From Parvicella tangerina (lineage in GTDB: Bacteria; Bacteroidota; Bacteroidia; Flavobacteriales_D; Parvicellaceae): DNA of 64,000 nt. Shown piece by piece: positions 52,380-61,079 of this stretch (the stretch's first letter is position 1; each line of letters opens with the position of its first letter). A model generated the notes under the pieces. It was given only the letters and a program-made list of their open reading frames with translations. It was not told the DNA's origin and did not search any database. The DNA lies in NCBI RefSeq assembly GCF_907165195.1, contig NZ_OU015584.1:1240001-1304000 (forward strand), given 5' to 3'. The position numbers were made by a program, and so were the translations under genes.

Positions 52380-53291
52380 TTACTTTCCCCACTTTTTAAA
52401 TGTACAAACATTTCTAAATCCGGTATAGGCATTTGATTCAGAAGTGTCGTATCGCAAAAGGCCTCTACTTTGATTACAGGAGTCCAGATAGGATAGACCA
52501 AAGTATAGGTAAGGTTTACTTGTGAATTCCATAACGTTGCCGTTTAAGTGACTTATTGGCCTGTATTTACCTTTTTTTGATTGAATTACTGGAGCAGTAG
52601 GTTCTTCGAACCAAGGTGTTTCATTTTGACGTTGAATCCTAACCTCCCTACATCTTATCGGAGTCCATTGATTATCCTTTTTCAAACAGTATTGGTCAAA
52701 TTTATAATTAATTGAGTCTTGAAGTGCATCAAGGATGATATAGTCTTTCATCGATGGGATAGAGTAAGAAGGGTAATGAATGAAGCGTTCATCTGGCTCA
52801 TAATCAAGGTAGTTTCCAGTAAAATACTTTTCAATGGTAAAGAATGTATCCCGATTGAAGTTTGGATTAAATTCGATAACTTCTTCTCTGATCAACAAAT
52901 ACTCAAAGACACGATCTGAACGCCATTGGGCAAAATTATTAACCTGTTGAAAACTAAGGCCTACAGCAGGGTAATCTCTATAGGATGGATGTCTAAGATA
53001 GAACGTATCAAGATAAGCATAAGAAGAGTCAAGTTCTATCCAAGCCGTGGATTTAGGTAGGGCATCAAGGTACTCCTTGGAAGATTCTCCGTAAACTTGT
53101 TGTGTCCAGTAAAGATACTCACACCAGTGATGGTTGGTAATCTCAGTCTGATCGAAATAGAAATTATCACCAATCTTCATCGTTCCTGGAGGTAGTTCAG
53201 CCTCAGGGTAACTTGATGCATCAAATCTAAATAATGAACATCCTATCAGAATTATGGGAATCGACAAGGTTATTAAATAACTCAATTTCAT
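52380..53291 (-). CDS. SUMF1/formylglycine-enzyme-fold lipoprotein (GldJ/GldK-like)
   Basis: 303 residues, signal MKLSYLITLSIPIILIGCSLF with lipobox. The FGE-sulfatase fold is visible: GDNFYFDQTEITNHHWCEYLYW, YRDYPAVGLSFQQVNNFAQWRS, HLNGNVMEFTS and a final YTGFRNVC. The family includes GldJ/GldK/PorK lipoproteins of T9SS and gliding as well as sulfatase activators; catalytic Cys pairs of true activators are not evident, so a structural role is more likely. Possibly the last gene transcribed in the second cassette. Confidence 0.78.
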   Translation of the reverse strand: MKLSYLITLSIPIILIGCSLFRFDASSYPEAELPPGTMKIGDNFYFDQTEITNHHWCEYLYWTQQVYGESSKEYLDALPKSTAWIELDSSYAYLDTFYLRHPSYRDYPAVGLSFQQVNNFAQWRSDRVFEYLLIREEVIEFNPNFNRDTFFTIEKYFTGNYLDYEPDERFIHYPSYSIPSMKDYIILDALQDSINYKFDQYCLKKDNQWTPIRCREVRIQRQNETPWFEEPTAPVIQSKKGKYRPISHLNGNVMEFTSKPYLYFGLSYLDSCNQSRGLLRYDTSESNAYTGFRNVCTFKKWGK

Positions 53292-53331
53292 CGTTTATGA
53301 CTTGACTGAATAACGAAATCAGGGATTAAAG

Positions 53332-53673
53332 TTACAGTTTGTTTAGGGTTATTTTCATTGACTCTGAATATACCCCATTAAAATATGAAATGGAGTGAGG
53401 GGTAATAACAGCCTTATTTCCTGCTTTTGGAATAATACTATGGTAGGAGAATGTTATCGTGTCATTTATGATCGTATAGGTTCCAAAAAATCTATCAGTT
53501 TGTCGCAATCCTCGTGATTCTAATTCAAAAGTTTGATCATCGTATAGTTTGAGGCTCATCTCGCCTAAGGAAGCTTCTCTAGAGGCTTCAATTATTGCCC
53601 TTTTGTTGCTGTTATTACAACTCAGCAAAATAATGTTCAACAACATGAGTATTTGAATCTTAGTATTAATCAT
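53332..53673 (-). CDS. small lipoprotein of unknown function
   Basis: 113 residues with signal ending NIILLSCNN. The mature part has short beta-strands (LGEMSLKLYDDQTFELESRG, GTYTIINDTITFSY), the pattern of small lipocalin-like Bacteroidota lipoproteins. Unknown function; middle of the second cassette. Confidence 0.65.
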   Translation of the reverse strand: MINTKIQILMLLNIILLSCNNSNKRAIIEASREASLGEMSLKLYDDQTFELESRGLRQTDRFFGTYTIINDTITFSYHSIIPKAGNKAVITPHSISYFNGVYSESMKITLNKL

Positions 53674-53699
53674 TGATAGTCAAATTTATACAGTCTATA

Positions 53700-54416
53700 C
53701 TAAAATCTTCCTTTTGTCATGTTTTCTGTCCCATGATCTTTATCTATAATAGGTAGTTTCTTTTTTCCCATGGCAAATGCGATATCTAAATAAACCCCAA
53801 TTACATTGCCCGAAGGTGTTAAATCGACTGCATAGTCGCTTCCCAATAAATGAACAGTACCAAGGGGAATGAAGTTGTACCTGAAAAAGGTGCCAAAACC
53901 CAATTCCAAAAATGCTTTTCGCTGAATTCGAACAGGTTTTGATTGAATGCCAGTTTTCAATCGTAAGTACGGGATGAGAGGGTTACCCTTTATGGAGACA
54001 GCATAAGTTTGAAAGTTCTCATCGATAACACCCTTATATCCCAATTGACAGCCTAAGTGAGCGTGTATAACCGGTGTCCAATTTCTGAGAGAACGATCTC
54101 CGCGAAATTTTATGCCGCTGAAGATATGAGGAGCAGCAAAATCGAGGGTGTATCGGTCTTGTGGTCCTCGATTGACCAAAGCATATGCAGCTATCCCAAT
54201 ACCATTTTCTAAGCTCAATTGTCGATTCAGTCGATGTTCAAAATTAACGAGCAACTCACCCGTTGGATAGAATGAGCCTTTCCATGGATGATTATCATGA
54301 GAGAAGTTTGGAGCGCTATGACCTGCAAGTATTCCAATGCTCCAGTAGTTCTTGTGATTGGATTGTCCGCTGATGGAAAGCGTTCCAAGTAAAAATAAGA
54401 AGGAGATCATTCGCAT
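53700..54416 (-). CDS. outer-membrane beta-barrel-like protein
   Basis: 238 residues with a signal peptide (MRMISFLFLLGTLSISG) and alternating strands, e.g. YWSIGILAGHSAP, LSLENGIGIAAYALV, FLELGFGTFFRYNFIP, VIGVYLDIAFAMG, as expected for an 8-10-strand barrel. Ends with a polar tail. No named family. Same strand as its neighbours in the second cassette. Confidence 0.68.
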   Translation of the reverse strand: MRMISFLFLLGTLSISGQSNHKNYWSIGILAGHSAPNFSHDNHPWKGSFYPTGELLVNFEHRLNRQLSLENGIGIAAYALVNRGPQDRYTLDFAAPHIFSGIKFRGDRSLRNWTPVIHAHLGCQLGYKGVIDENFQTYAVSIKGNPLIPYLRLKTGIQSKPVRIQRKAFLELGFGTFFRYNFIPLGTVHLLGSDYAVDLTPSGNVIGVYLDIAFAMGKKKLPIIDKDHGTENMTKGRF

Positions 54417-54468
54417 AGGTTCAAAAACGGTTATAAATGGAGTTTATTTCGCAAGCCTCAAGTTAACG

Positions 54469-54966
54469 CTACTCTTGAATATGTAGCAAGTCAATTGCAT
54501 AATATGTATCCAGAATAGTGTCTTCCTTTAAGTGTAGTACTCCTGTAATTGTTATGTTTTTACTACAATAGTCATTTGTTGAAAGGTTGTTACTGTCTAT
54601 AATGTCAATGAAATGCCCTTTGTAAGTGTTGAAAAATTCAAGCTCTTCACCAGAAGTGCATGCTGTTCCTTTGGAGATTTGATCTGTAATCACATTGTAG
54701 TTTTTTGAACAATAAAGGATGCCTGAAATGCGAATTGTATCTAGATTCAGTTGTATTTGAGCTTCAGAAAATTTGTTTTTTAAGTAAAATGCAGCATGTT
54801 CCTCAGACCACACTTCTTCGGTTTCTAAACCTAGATCCTCCCAAGTGATTGTAGTTACATTTTTCCAATCATTATCAGTCGTTGTCTTGATGGATTTAGA
54901 TTCTTCTTTATCATAAGAACAACTCAAGAAGAAAGCAACCAATATAAGGATCAAATATCTATGCAC
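54469..54966 (-). CDS. lipoprotein with OB-fold-like domain
   Basis: 165 residues. Signal MHRYLILILVAFFLSC with lipobox. Mature part contains AQIQLNLDTIRISGILYCS ... NDYCSKNITITGVLHLKED, suggesting the OB-fold (tRNA-anti-like) seen in small Bacteroidota lipoproteins. First gene of the second cassette. Function unknown. Confidence 0.62.
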   Translation of the reverse strand: MHRYLILILVAFFLSCSYDKEESKSIKTTTDNDWKNVTTITWEDLGLETEEVWSEEHAAFYLKNKFSEAQIQLNLDTIRISGILYCSKNYNVITDQISKGTACTSGEELEFFNTYKGHFIDIIDSNNLSTNDYCSKNITITGVLHLKEDTILDTYYAIDLLHIQE

Positions 54967-55017
54967 GGATTAAATATAGAGAATATGTGGGATTTACCTG
55001 ATGTGAATTAGGATACG

Positions 55018-55050
55018 GTAAGAGGCAAGATTGGTGTGGATCCGAATTAG
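55018..55050 (+). repeat. decayed third priA tail
   Basis: 33 bp that translate VRGKIGVDPN-stop against the priA end VRIKVDVDPN-stop; the last 16 bases TGTGGATCCGAATTAG are identical. Upstream, 55000-55011 GATGTGAATTAG could be a fourth remnant with a six-base deletion, but this is weak. Confidence 0.6.
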
Positions 55051-55075
55051 GTTTATTGGAGAGAGTGTATTTTGG

Positions 55076-55507
55076 TTACTTTCTTCCGAAATTATCCCAA
55101 TAGTTTCTGCTCATTGTTTCTAGCTGATTGATCGATAATTCTGCTTTTTTATGGTTTTTCAAGGAGACTAGATTTGCTTTAATCCAAAGAAGGCCACCCG
55201 TTCTTTTATTCTCCGTGTCGATATTGCAAACCACCTTTATGGTTTCTTTTTCGATTTCTGCGGTCATTATCTCTGGCCAAAAGTTAACCATAGTTGGTAT
55301 ATCAGTAAATATCTCGTCATCCCAAGTGTGAAATTCAAAAGTTGTCACGTTTTCTAGGGATAAGTAGAAGTTCTTATATTCTTCATTCTCCATCTGAGCA
55401 AGATAAGCGCATCCAATTGTGATTTCCATGCTGTTGCCATCAACATTTATTTCGTCAATGCCGCCATCGTGGAAAATTGAGAATATTTCAGCTAGTTTAT
55501 TTGTCAT
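55076..55507 (-). CDS. small acidic protein coupled to a HEPN-like gene
   Basis: 143 residues, no signal peptide, acidic. MTNKLAEIFSIFHDGGIDEINVDGNSMEITIGCAYL ... TFEFHTWDDEIF suggests an alpha/beta cytoplasmic fold of the kind found in immunity or antitoxin-like proteins; no family recognised. ATG 55507 starts 11 bp inside the upstream gene's end (ATGACAAATAA), so its translation depends on that gene. Confidence 0.6.
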   Translation of the reverse strand: MTNKLAEIFSIFHDGGIDEINVDGNSMEITIGCAYLAQMENEEYKNFYLSLENVTTFEFHTWDDEIFTDIPTMVNFWPEIMTAEIEKETIKVVCNIDTENKRTGGLLWIKANLVSLKNHKKAELSINQLETMSRNYWDNFGRK

Positions 55508-56066
55508 TACTTCCTTTCCAATCAGTTTGAACAGCATTATTCACTTTGTAGATTATTTTTCTTTCAAATTTGTCATTTGAGTTGTACCAATTAAAGGCTT
55601 CTGTTTTGAATTTTGTGTTGAAATTACCGCATAAACCATGTTCACCAGTCATTATAATGTTGAGTTCTTGAGTTAGATTACGAATATCCTTTACAGTGTA
55701 TTCCTCACTCTCAACTCTTTTTTTGATTTTTATTCTGGTTTTAATAGGACTACGAAGTAAGTAAGAAATTGCAGTTCCATGAATTAGATGTCTGCGGTGG
55801 TGATTTACTCTTCCAATCGACATGTTTATGTTATTCCATTCATCTTTAAGAATGGGAAGCTCAGACTTGATAAATTTCTTAACCAAGTCTCGTTTTGAAT
55901 TAAGGTCTAGCCCAAGATTTCCAAAATACTCCACTTGCCAATAAGCAATGTCATCACAAGTAAATGATGATAATTCTGTGATGCAGTCTTCTAATTTTGA
56001 AAATTGTACAGAAAACTCTCCTATAGCATTCAGAAAATCATTTCTAATACTCCAATCATTTTTCAT
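55497..56066 (-). CDS. HEPN-like helical protein of unknown function
   Basis: 189 residues, cytoplasmic, mostly helical. It begins with a helix EFSVQFSKLEDCITELSSF, and NHHRRHLIHGTA contains R-x4-H, the metal-independent RNase motif of HEPN domains at about the right place relative to the preceding helices. HEPN proteins often act as toxins or defence nucleases. This assignment is by motif only. First gene of a coupled pair in the third cassette behind priA. Confidence 0.55.
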   Translation of the reverse strand: MKNDWSIRNDFLNAIGEFSVQFSKLEDCITELSSFTCDDIAYWQVEYFGNLGLDLNSKRDLVKKFIKSELPILKDEWNNINMSIGRVNHHRRHLIHGTAISYLLRSPIKTRIKIKKRVESEEYTVKDIRNLTQELNIIMTGEHGLCGNFNTKFKTEAFNWYNSNDKFERKIIYKVNNAVQTDWKGSNDK

Positions 56067-56080
56067 TCTCCGAAATTAAC

Positions 56081-56121
56081 AAAAAAACCTCCCACCCATC
56101 CTTTCGGATGAGCAGGAGGTT
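56081..56121 (-). terminator. terminator downstream of clpB
   Basis: Nested stems AACCTCC / GGAGGTT and CATCC-TTTC-GGATG; on the minus strand it runs into seven T. It separates the clpB transcript from the HEPN-like pair. Confidence 0.75.
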
Positions 56122-56133
56122 CTAACCTAACTA

Positions 56134-56185
56134 TGTCCTCCGAAGCTCGTTGATCACCGAAACTGGTGAAGGTGAGGAGCGGAGG
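56134..56185. repeat. imperfect palindrome between the hot spot and clpB
   Basis: CCTCCG / CGGAGG surrounds a TCACC-GAAAC-TGGTGA hairpin. It is untranslated; whether it is part of the adjacent dispersed repeat or a separate structured RNA is unclear. Confidence 0.4.
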
Positions 56186-56234
56186 AACGAACTATGAAAA
56201 AACTACTCTCGTAGTGCGTTTATTCTTTTATGTT

Positions 56235-56346
56235 GTCATTCTGGCTCCGATTCCGAAAATTCGGAACGGAGGAAGAATCTCCTGAAGTTTATCTCACTTT
56301 TCATTCGGGAGATATTTCGACTTCGCTACGCTTCGCTCAATATGAC
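56235..56346. repeat. dispersed palindromic repeat, copy B
   Basis: Begins GTCATTCTGG and ends with GACTTCGCTACG ... AATATGAC, with inner TTCCGAA-AA-TTCGGAA and AGAATCTCC / GGGAGATATTTCG elements. Same REP-like class as 7748-7836. Situated between clpB and its terminator. Confidence 0.65.
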
Positions 56347-56355
56347 AATTTATGT

Positions 56356-59034
56356 TTATGCCTTGTCATCGTCTTCAGAGTCATCAACGATTTCTGCTTC
56401 TTCCACATCTTCAACAATTTCATCTGTAGATCTCACGGGTTCATCTTTCTTTCTAAAGACCATCTTATTGTTGAATTCATCAATGATGATCTTGTCTTCC
56501 ACCGATACATCTCCAGCTAGAATTGCTTTAGATAACTCGTTGAGCAATGACTTTTGAATCACTCTTTTTACCGGTCTCGCCCCAAACTGTGGGTCGTAAC
56601 CTGAGTTGGTCAGAAAGTCGATCGCGTAATCTGTGGCTTCGATCTCGATGTGTTTCTCTTTCAACTTCTTCGCTAATTGATTCAGTTGAATACCAACAAT
56701 GTCTCTTACATCAGCTTTAGACAATGGTCTGAACATGATCGTTTCGTCAATTCTGTTTAAGAACTCAGGTCTCAGCGAGTGCTTCAATAATTCAAACACC
56801 TGGAATTTGGTCTTTTCAGCTACTTCATCTAATGTTTCTTCGGTAGCGTTGTCAAAGTTTTGCATGATCACATCACTTCCTAAGTTCGAGGTCATGATGA
56901 TGATCGTGTTCTTGAAGTTGACCATACGTCCTTTACCATCTGTCATCCTTCCATCATCCAACACTTGTAATAAGATATTGAATACATCAGGATGCGCTTT
57001 CTCAATCTCGTCTAGCAAGATCACCGAGTAAGGTCTTCTTCTTACAGCCTCTGTCAACTGCCCGCCTTCATCATACCCAACGTATCCTGGAGGCGCTCCC
57101 ACTAATCGAGACACGGCATGTCTTTCCTGATATTCACTCATGTCGATTCTCGTCATCGCATTCTCATCGTCAAACAAGAATTCACTCAGGGCTTTCGCTA
57201 ACTCCGTTTTACCAACTCCGGTGGTTCCCAAGAAGATGAACGATCCAATGGGACGCTTCTCGTCTTGTAAACCAGCTCTGTTTCTTCTCACCGCATCACT
57301 TACGGCTATGATCGCTTCTTTCTGACCTACCACGCGTTTTGCTAACTCGTCCTCTAGTCTTAAGAGCTTTTCTCGCTCACTTTCCAGCATTTTCGTTACA
57401 GGAATTCCAGTCCATTTGCTGACTACTTCTGCAACTTCGTCCGCATCTACCTCTTCTTTGATCATTTTAGAGTTCGCTTGTAACTCGGCAAGATCTGCTT
57501 TGTACTTCTCGATATCTTTATTGACTTCTTGAAGTCTTCCGTATCTGATCTCCGCTACTTTTCCAAAGTCCCCAGCTCGCTCAGCTTGTTCAGCGGCTAA
57601 CTTTAGGTCTTCAATTTCCTGTTTAGCGTTCTGGATATTCTCTACTACCTCTTTCTCAGAAGACCATTTCGCCATGAAAGAATCTCTTCGTTCTTGAAGG
57701 TTGGCTAATTCTTCCTGAATCACTTCCAGTTTCTTGAAGTCATTCTCACGTTTGATCGCCTCTCTTTCAATTTCTAGTTGCATGATCTTTCTTTCAATCT
57801 CGTCCAGTTCCTCTGGTTTAGAGTTGATCTCCATTCTCAGTTTTGAAGCGGCCTCATCGATCAAGTCAATTGCTTTATCCGGTAAGAATCGATCACTAAT
57901 ATATCTCGTTGAAAGTTCTACCGCAGCAATGATAGCAGCATCTTTGATTTGTACCTTGTGGTGCGTTTCGTACTTTTCTTTAATACCTCTTAAGATGGAG
58001 ATTGCATCTTCTTGAGAGGGTTCATCAATCGTTACTTTTTGGAACCTTCTTTCCAGTGCTTTGTCTTTCTCGAAGTATTTCTGATACTCGTCTAAGGTTG
58101 TAGCACCGATCGCTCTTAACTCACCACGCGCTAAAGCCGGTTTTAAGATGTTCGCTGCATCCATCGCTCCTTGTCCACCTCCAGCACCAACTAAGGTGTG
58201 GATCTCATCAATAAACAATACGATCTGCCCATCCGCACTCGTCACCTCTTTAATAACCGCTTTGAGTCTTTCTTCAAACTCACCTTTGTATTTCGCACCT
58301 GCAATTAGGGCTCCCATATCCAATGAGTAGATAATCTTATCTTTTAAGTTTTCTGGAACATCTCCACCGATGATACGGTGCGCTAACCCTTCAGCTATAG
58401 CTGTTTTACCAACACCGGGTTCACCAATCAGAATGGGGTTGTTCTTACTTCTTCTGGTTAAGATCTGTAATACGCGTCTAATCTCTTCATCTCTACCAAT
58501 CACGGGATCAAGTTTCCCGTCTCTGGCTAATTGGTTAAAGTTGAGTGCGTATTTATCTAAAGAGTTGTAGGTGTCTTCTTGACTTTGTGAGGTAACACGC
58601 TGTCCGTTTCTCAAATCTTCGATCACTTTGGTTAATCCTTTTTCGGTTATTCCCTGATCTTTCATTAATTGAGAAGTCTGGTCATTTCCTTTGATCAAGG
58701 CCAGTAATAAGTGTTCGATACTCACGAATTCATCTTTCATTTTTCGTGAAATATCAGTTGCTTTCACTAAAGTTTGGGATGCGTTTCTTGAAAGCTGAAC
58801 GTCTCCACCACTTACTTTAGGATAGGATTCAACGATGCTTTCAAGCGTTTGTTCAAACACTTTCTGGTTAACTCCAAACTTGCTCAAGATATGCTGGGTT
58901 AGGTTTTCATCCGCTTTGAGGATACCTGTCAGTAAATGCGCATTTTCAATATGCTGCTGGCCATTAGATACGGCAGCTAAGTTGGCTTCTGAAATTGCCT
59001 CTTGCGCTTTGATTGTAAAATTATTTAAGTTCAT
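56356..59034 (-). CDS. clpB: ATP-dependent disaggregase ClpB
   Basis: 892 residues. N-terminal Clp repeat domain ([16 protein letters not shown]), first AAA+ with GEPGVGKTA, a coiled middle domain ([21 protein letters not shown]) typical of ClpB rather than ClpA/C, second AAA+ with [14 protein letters not shown] and sensor GARPVKR. The tail is unusually long and acidic ([19 protein letters not shown]). ATG 59034 ([13 protein letters not shown]) was chosen; the upstream extension has no homologue-like character. Works with DnaK to rescue aggregated proteins. Confidence 0.94.
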   Translation of the reverse strand: MNLNNFTIKAQEAISEANLAAVSNGQQHIENAHLLTGILKADENLTQHILSKFGVNQKVFEQTLESIVESYPKVSGGDVQLSRNASQTLVKATDISRKMKDEFVSIEHLLLALIKGNDQTSQLMKDQGITEKGLTKVIEDLRNGQRVTSQSQEDTYNSLDKYALNFNQLARDGKLDPVIGRDEEIRRVLQILTRRSKNNPILIGEPGVGKTAIAEGLAHRIIGGDVPENLKDKIIYSLDMGALIAGAKYKGEFEERLKAVIKEVTSADGQIVLFIDEIHTLVGAGGGQGAMDAANILKPALARGELRAIGATTLDEYQKYFEKDKALERRFQKVTIDEPSQEDAISILRGIKEKYETHHKVQIKDAAIIAAVELSTRYISDRFLPDKAIDLIDEAASKLRMEINSKPEELDEIERKIMQLEIEREAIKRENDFKKLEVIQEELANLQERRDSFMAKWSSEKEVVENIQNAKQEIEDLKLAAEQAERAGDFGKVAEIRYGRLQEVNKDIEKYKADLAELQANSKMIKEEVDADEVAEVVSKWTGIPVTKMLESEREKLLRLEDELAKRVVGQKEAIIAVSDAVRRNRAGLQDEKRPIGSFIFLGTTGVGKTELAKALSEFLFDDENAMTRIDMSEYQERHAVSRLVGAPPGYVGYDEGGQLTEAVRRRPYSVILLDEIEKAHPDVFNILLQVLDDGRMTDGKGRMVNFKNTIIIMTSNLGSDVIMQNFDNATEETLDEVAEKTKFQVFELLKHSLRPEFLNRIDETIMFRPLSKADVRDIVGIQLNQLAKKLKEKHIEIEATDYAIDFLTNSGYDPQFGARPVKRVIQKSLLNELSKAILAGDVSVEDKIIIDEFNNKMVFRKKDEPVRSTDEIVEDVEEAEIVDDSEDDDKA

Positions 59035-59292
59035 TTTGCTTATTCTTTTAAGGGTAAATTGGTTATTAATTTTTTGCTTGCCTGCCGCAATATTATAGCG
59101 GTCGGCTGCTAGGCATTTGTCAAAAATTACTCCAACAAGTTTATACGGAAATATTGACATAAAAAATGATGAAAATCACACTTTATGCTGACTAAATGTC
59201 TTAATTAACAGTAGGTTAGCGACATTTTGTCTAATTCTGTAACCTTAAAAAACTATGTTCATTTTAATATTCCCTTTTTCACCAAGAAACAA

Positions 59293-59300
59293 TACCTTTG
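59293..59300 (+). promoter_or_regulatory. -7 element of the ABC exporter gene
   Basis: TACCTTTG, perfect TAnnTTTG, six bases before the ATG at 59307, implying a leaderless or nearly leaderless mRNA. No clear -33. Confidence 0.5.
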
Positions 59301-59306
59301 CTTTTC

Positions 59307-61079
59307 ATGAGTAAGGAGCAAGGAAGAACGTGGGACACAAGTCTCTTCAAACGGGTGTTTAGTTTTACTAAACCTTATGGCGGTCTGCTAGCTATTATTC
59401 TTACAATTATAACGGTTTTAGCGATTCTAGGTCCGTTGAGAATTGCGCTCATCGATCACATGGTTCACCACTTCATTGAGGCAAAAGATCTTGCAGGTTT
59501 GAGAACTTTTGCATTGATCATAGTCGGGATCTTGTTGGGAGAAACATTTCTGAACTTTGCAACAACCTATCTTTCTCAAAAGTTGGGGCAGAGCATTGTA
59601 AAGGACCTCAGAAATCAATTGTTTAGTCACATCACAAAGTTGCGTTTGAAGTTTTTTGATAAAAACCCAATTGGTATGTTGGTGACTCGGGCAGTGAGTG
59701 ATATGGAGACTGTAGCACAAATTTTCTCTCAGGGATTTTTGTCGATCATCGGTGATATTTTGGTGCTTGTCTTTGCTTTAACGATGATGTTTGTGATCAA
59801 TTGGCAATTGGCGTTTATTGTTTTGATTCCAATTCCATTGCTGATCATTGCAACCAATATTTTCAAAAAGGCCATCAAAAAGTCTTTTCAGGATGTTAGA
59901 AAAGAAGTTTCTGCGTTGAACACATTTGTTCAAGAACGGATTACTGGGATGGCATTGGTTAAGGTTTTTGGTCGGTCTAAGAGAGAAGCAAAAACATTTT
60001 CAGAGATTAATAATCGGCACAAAAAAGCAAATATCAGAAGTATTTGGGCTTATTCGATCTTTTTTCCCGTGGTGGAAATTTTAAGTGGATTGTCGTTGGG
60101 GCTACTCATTCTTTACACCTTGTCTCGTGTGGATGATCCAGGGGTCAACTTCGGAGAATTAGCTGGTCAGTTAACGGCTTTCATTATGTTTATCAACATG
60201 ATCTACCGTCCGATCAGAATGTTGGCCGATAAATTCAATACCTTACAAATGGGATTGGTGGGTGCTGAAAGAGTATTTAAAATACTGGACACCGATGAGT
60301 TGATTCCAAACACCGGAAAAGTAATTAAGCATGATTTTAAAGGGGGGTTGTCCTTTAAGAATGTTTGGTTCGCCTATAATAACGAAGATTACGTCTTGAA
60401 GAACCTTAATTTTGAAGTTGAGGCAGGAGAAACGGTTGCCTTTGTCGGTGCAACTGGAGCAGGGAAGACATCGATTATTAATTTGTTGGGTAGGTTTTAT
60501 GAATTCCAGAAAGGAAGCATTGAGATTGATGGAGAGGATATCCGTGACATTGAACTAAACCTGCTGAGGGATAATATTTCAGTGGTTTTACAAGATGTTT
60601 TCCTCTACAGCGGTTCGATCTACGACAACGTTACATTGGGAAATCCTGAAATATCGAAGGAGCAGGTCGTTGAAGCCGCTAAATTGGTTGGCGCTCATGA
60701 GTTTATTGATCGATTACCAGATGGATATGATTTCAATGTAAAAGAACGAGGAGGATTGCTTTCAGTAGGACAACGTCAGCTCATCGCTTTCATCAGGGCG
60801 TATGTCTATCAACCCAAGATTTTGATTTTAGATGAGGCAACTTCCTCAATCGATTCTGAGAGTGAAATGTTGATACAAAATGCCATCGATAAATTAACCA
60901 AAGGAAGAACCTCCATCGTGATTGCACATAGATTGTCTACGATTAAGAATGCGAATAAGATCATCGTACTCGAAAAAGGAGAGATCATTGAAATGGGAAG
61001 TCACGCAGAGTTACTTCAACAGGAAGATGGTGCTTATCGCAAATTGTATGAAACGCAATTTGACGGTCATGAAGTTTAA
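59307..61079 (+). CDS. MsbA-type ABC exporter (fused permease and ATPase)
   Basis: 590 residues: six membrane spans in the first ~320, then the ATPase with Walker A GATGAGKTS, signature LSVGQRQ, Walker B ILILDEATSS and H-loop IAHRLST. Half-transporter working as a homodimer; lipid or peptide export likely by family, substrate unknown. ATG 59307 was chosen over TTG 59298 because the -7 box ends at 59300. Its last 11 bp overlap the next gene. Confidence 0.9.
   Translation: MSKEQGRTWDTSLFKRVFSFTKPYGGLLAIILTIITVLAILGPLRIALIDHMVHHFIEAKDLAGLRTFALIIVGILLGETFLNFATTYLSQKLGQSIVKDLRNQLFSHITKLRLKFFDKNPIGMLVTRAVSDMETVAQIFSQGFLSIIGDILVLVFALTMMFVINWQLAFIVLIPIPLLIIATNIFKKAIKKSFQDVRKEVSALNTFVQERITGMALVKVFGRSKREAKTFSEINNRHKKANIRSIWAYSIFFPVVEILSGLSLGLLILYTLSRVDDPGVNFGELAGQLTAFIMFINMIYRPIRMLADKFNTLQMGLVGAERVFKILDTDELIPNTGKVIKHDFKGGLSFKNVWFAYNNEDYVLKNLNFEVEAGETVAFVGATGAGKTSIINLLGRFYEFQKGSIEIDGEDIRDIELNLLRDNISVVLQDVFLYSGSIYDNVTLGNPEISKEQVVEAAKLVGAHEFIDRLPDGYDFNVKERGGLLSVGQRQLIAFIRAYVYQPKILILDEATSSIDSESEMLIQNAIDKLTKGRTSIVIAHRLSTIKNANKIIVLEKGEIIEMGSHAELLQQEDGAYRKLYETQFDGHEV

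Noticed and set aside
56143-56200. An integron attC or phage attachment site
   Set aside because: The palindrome lacks conserved attC core sites and there is no integrase in the window.
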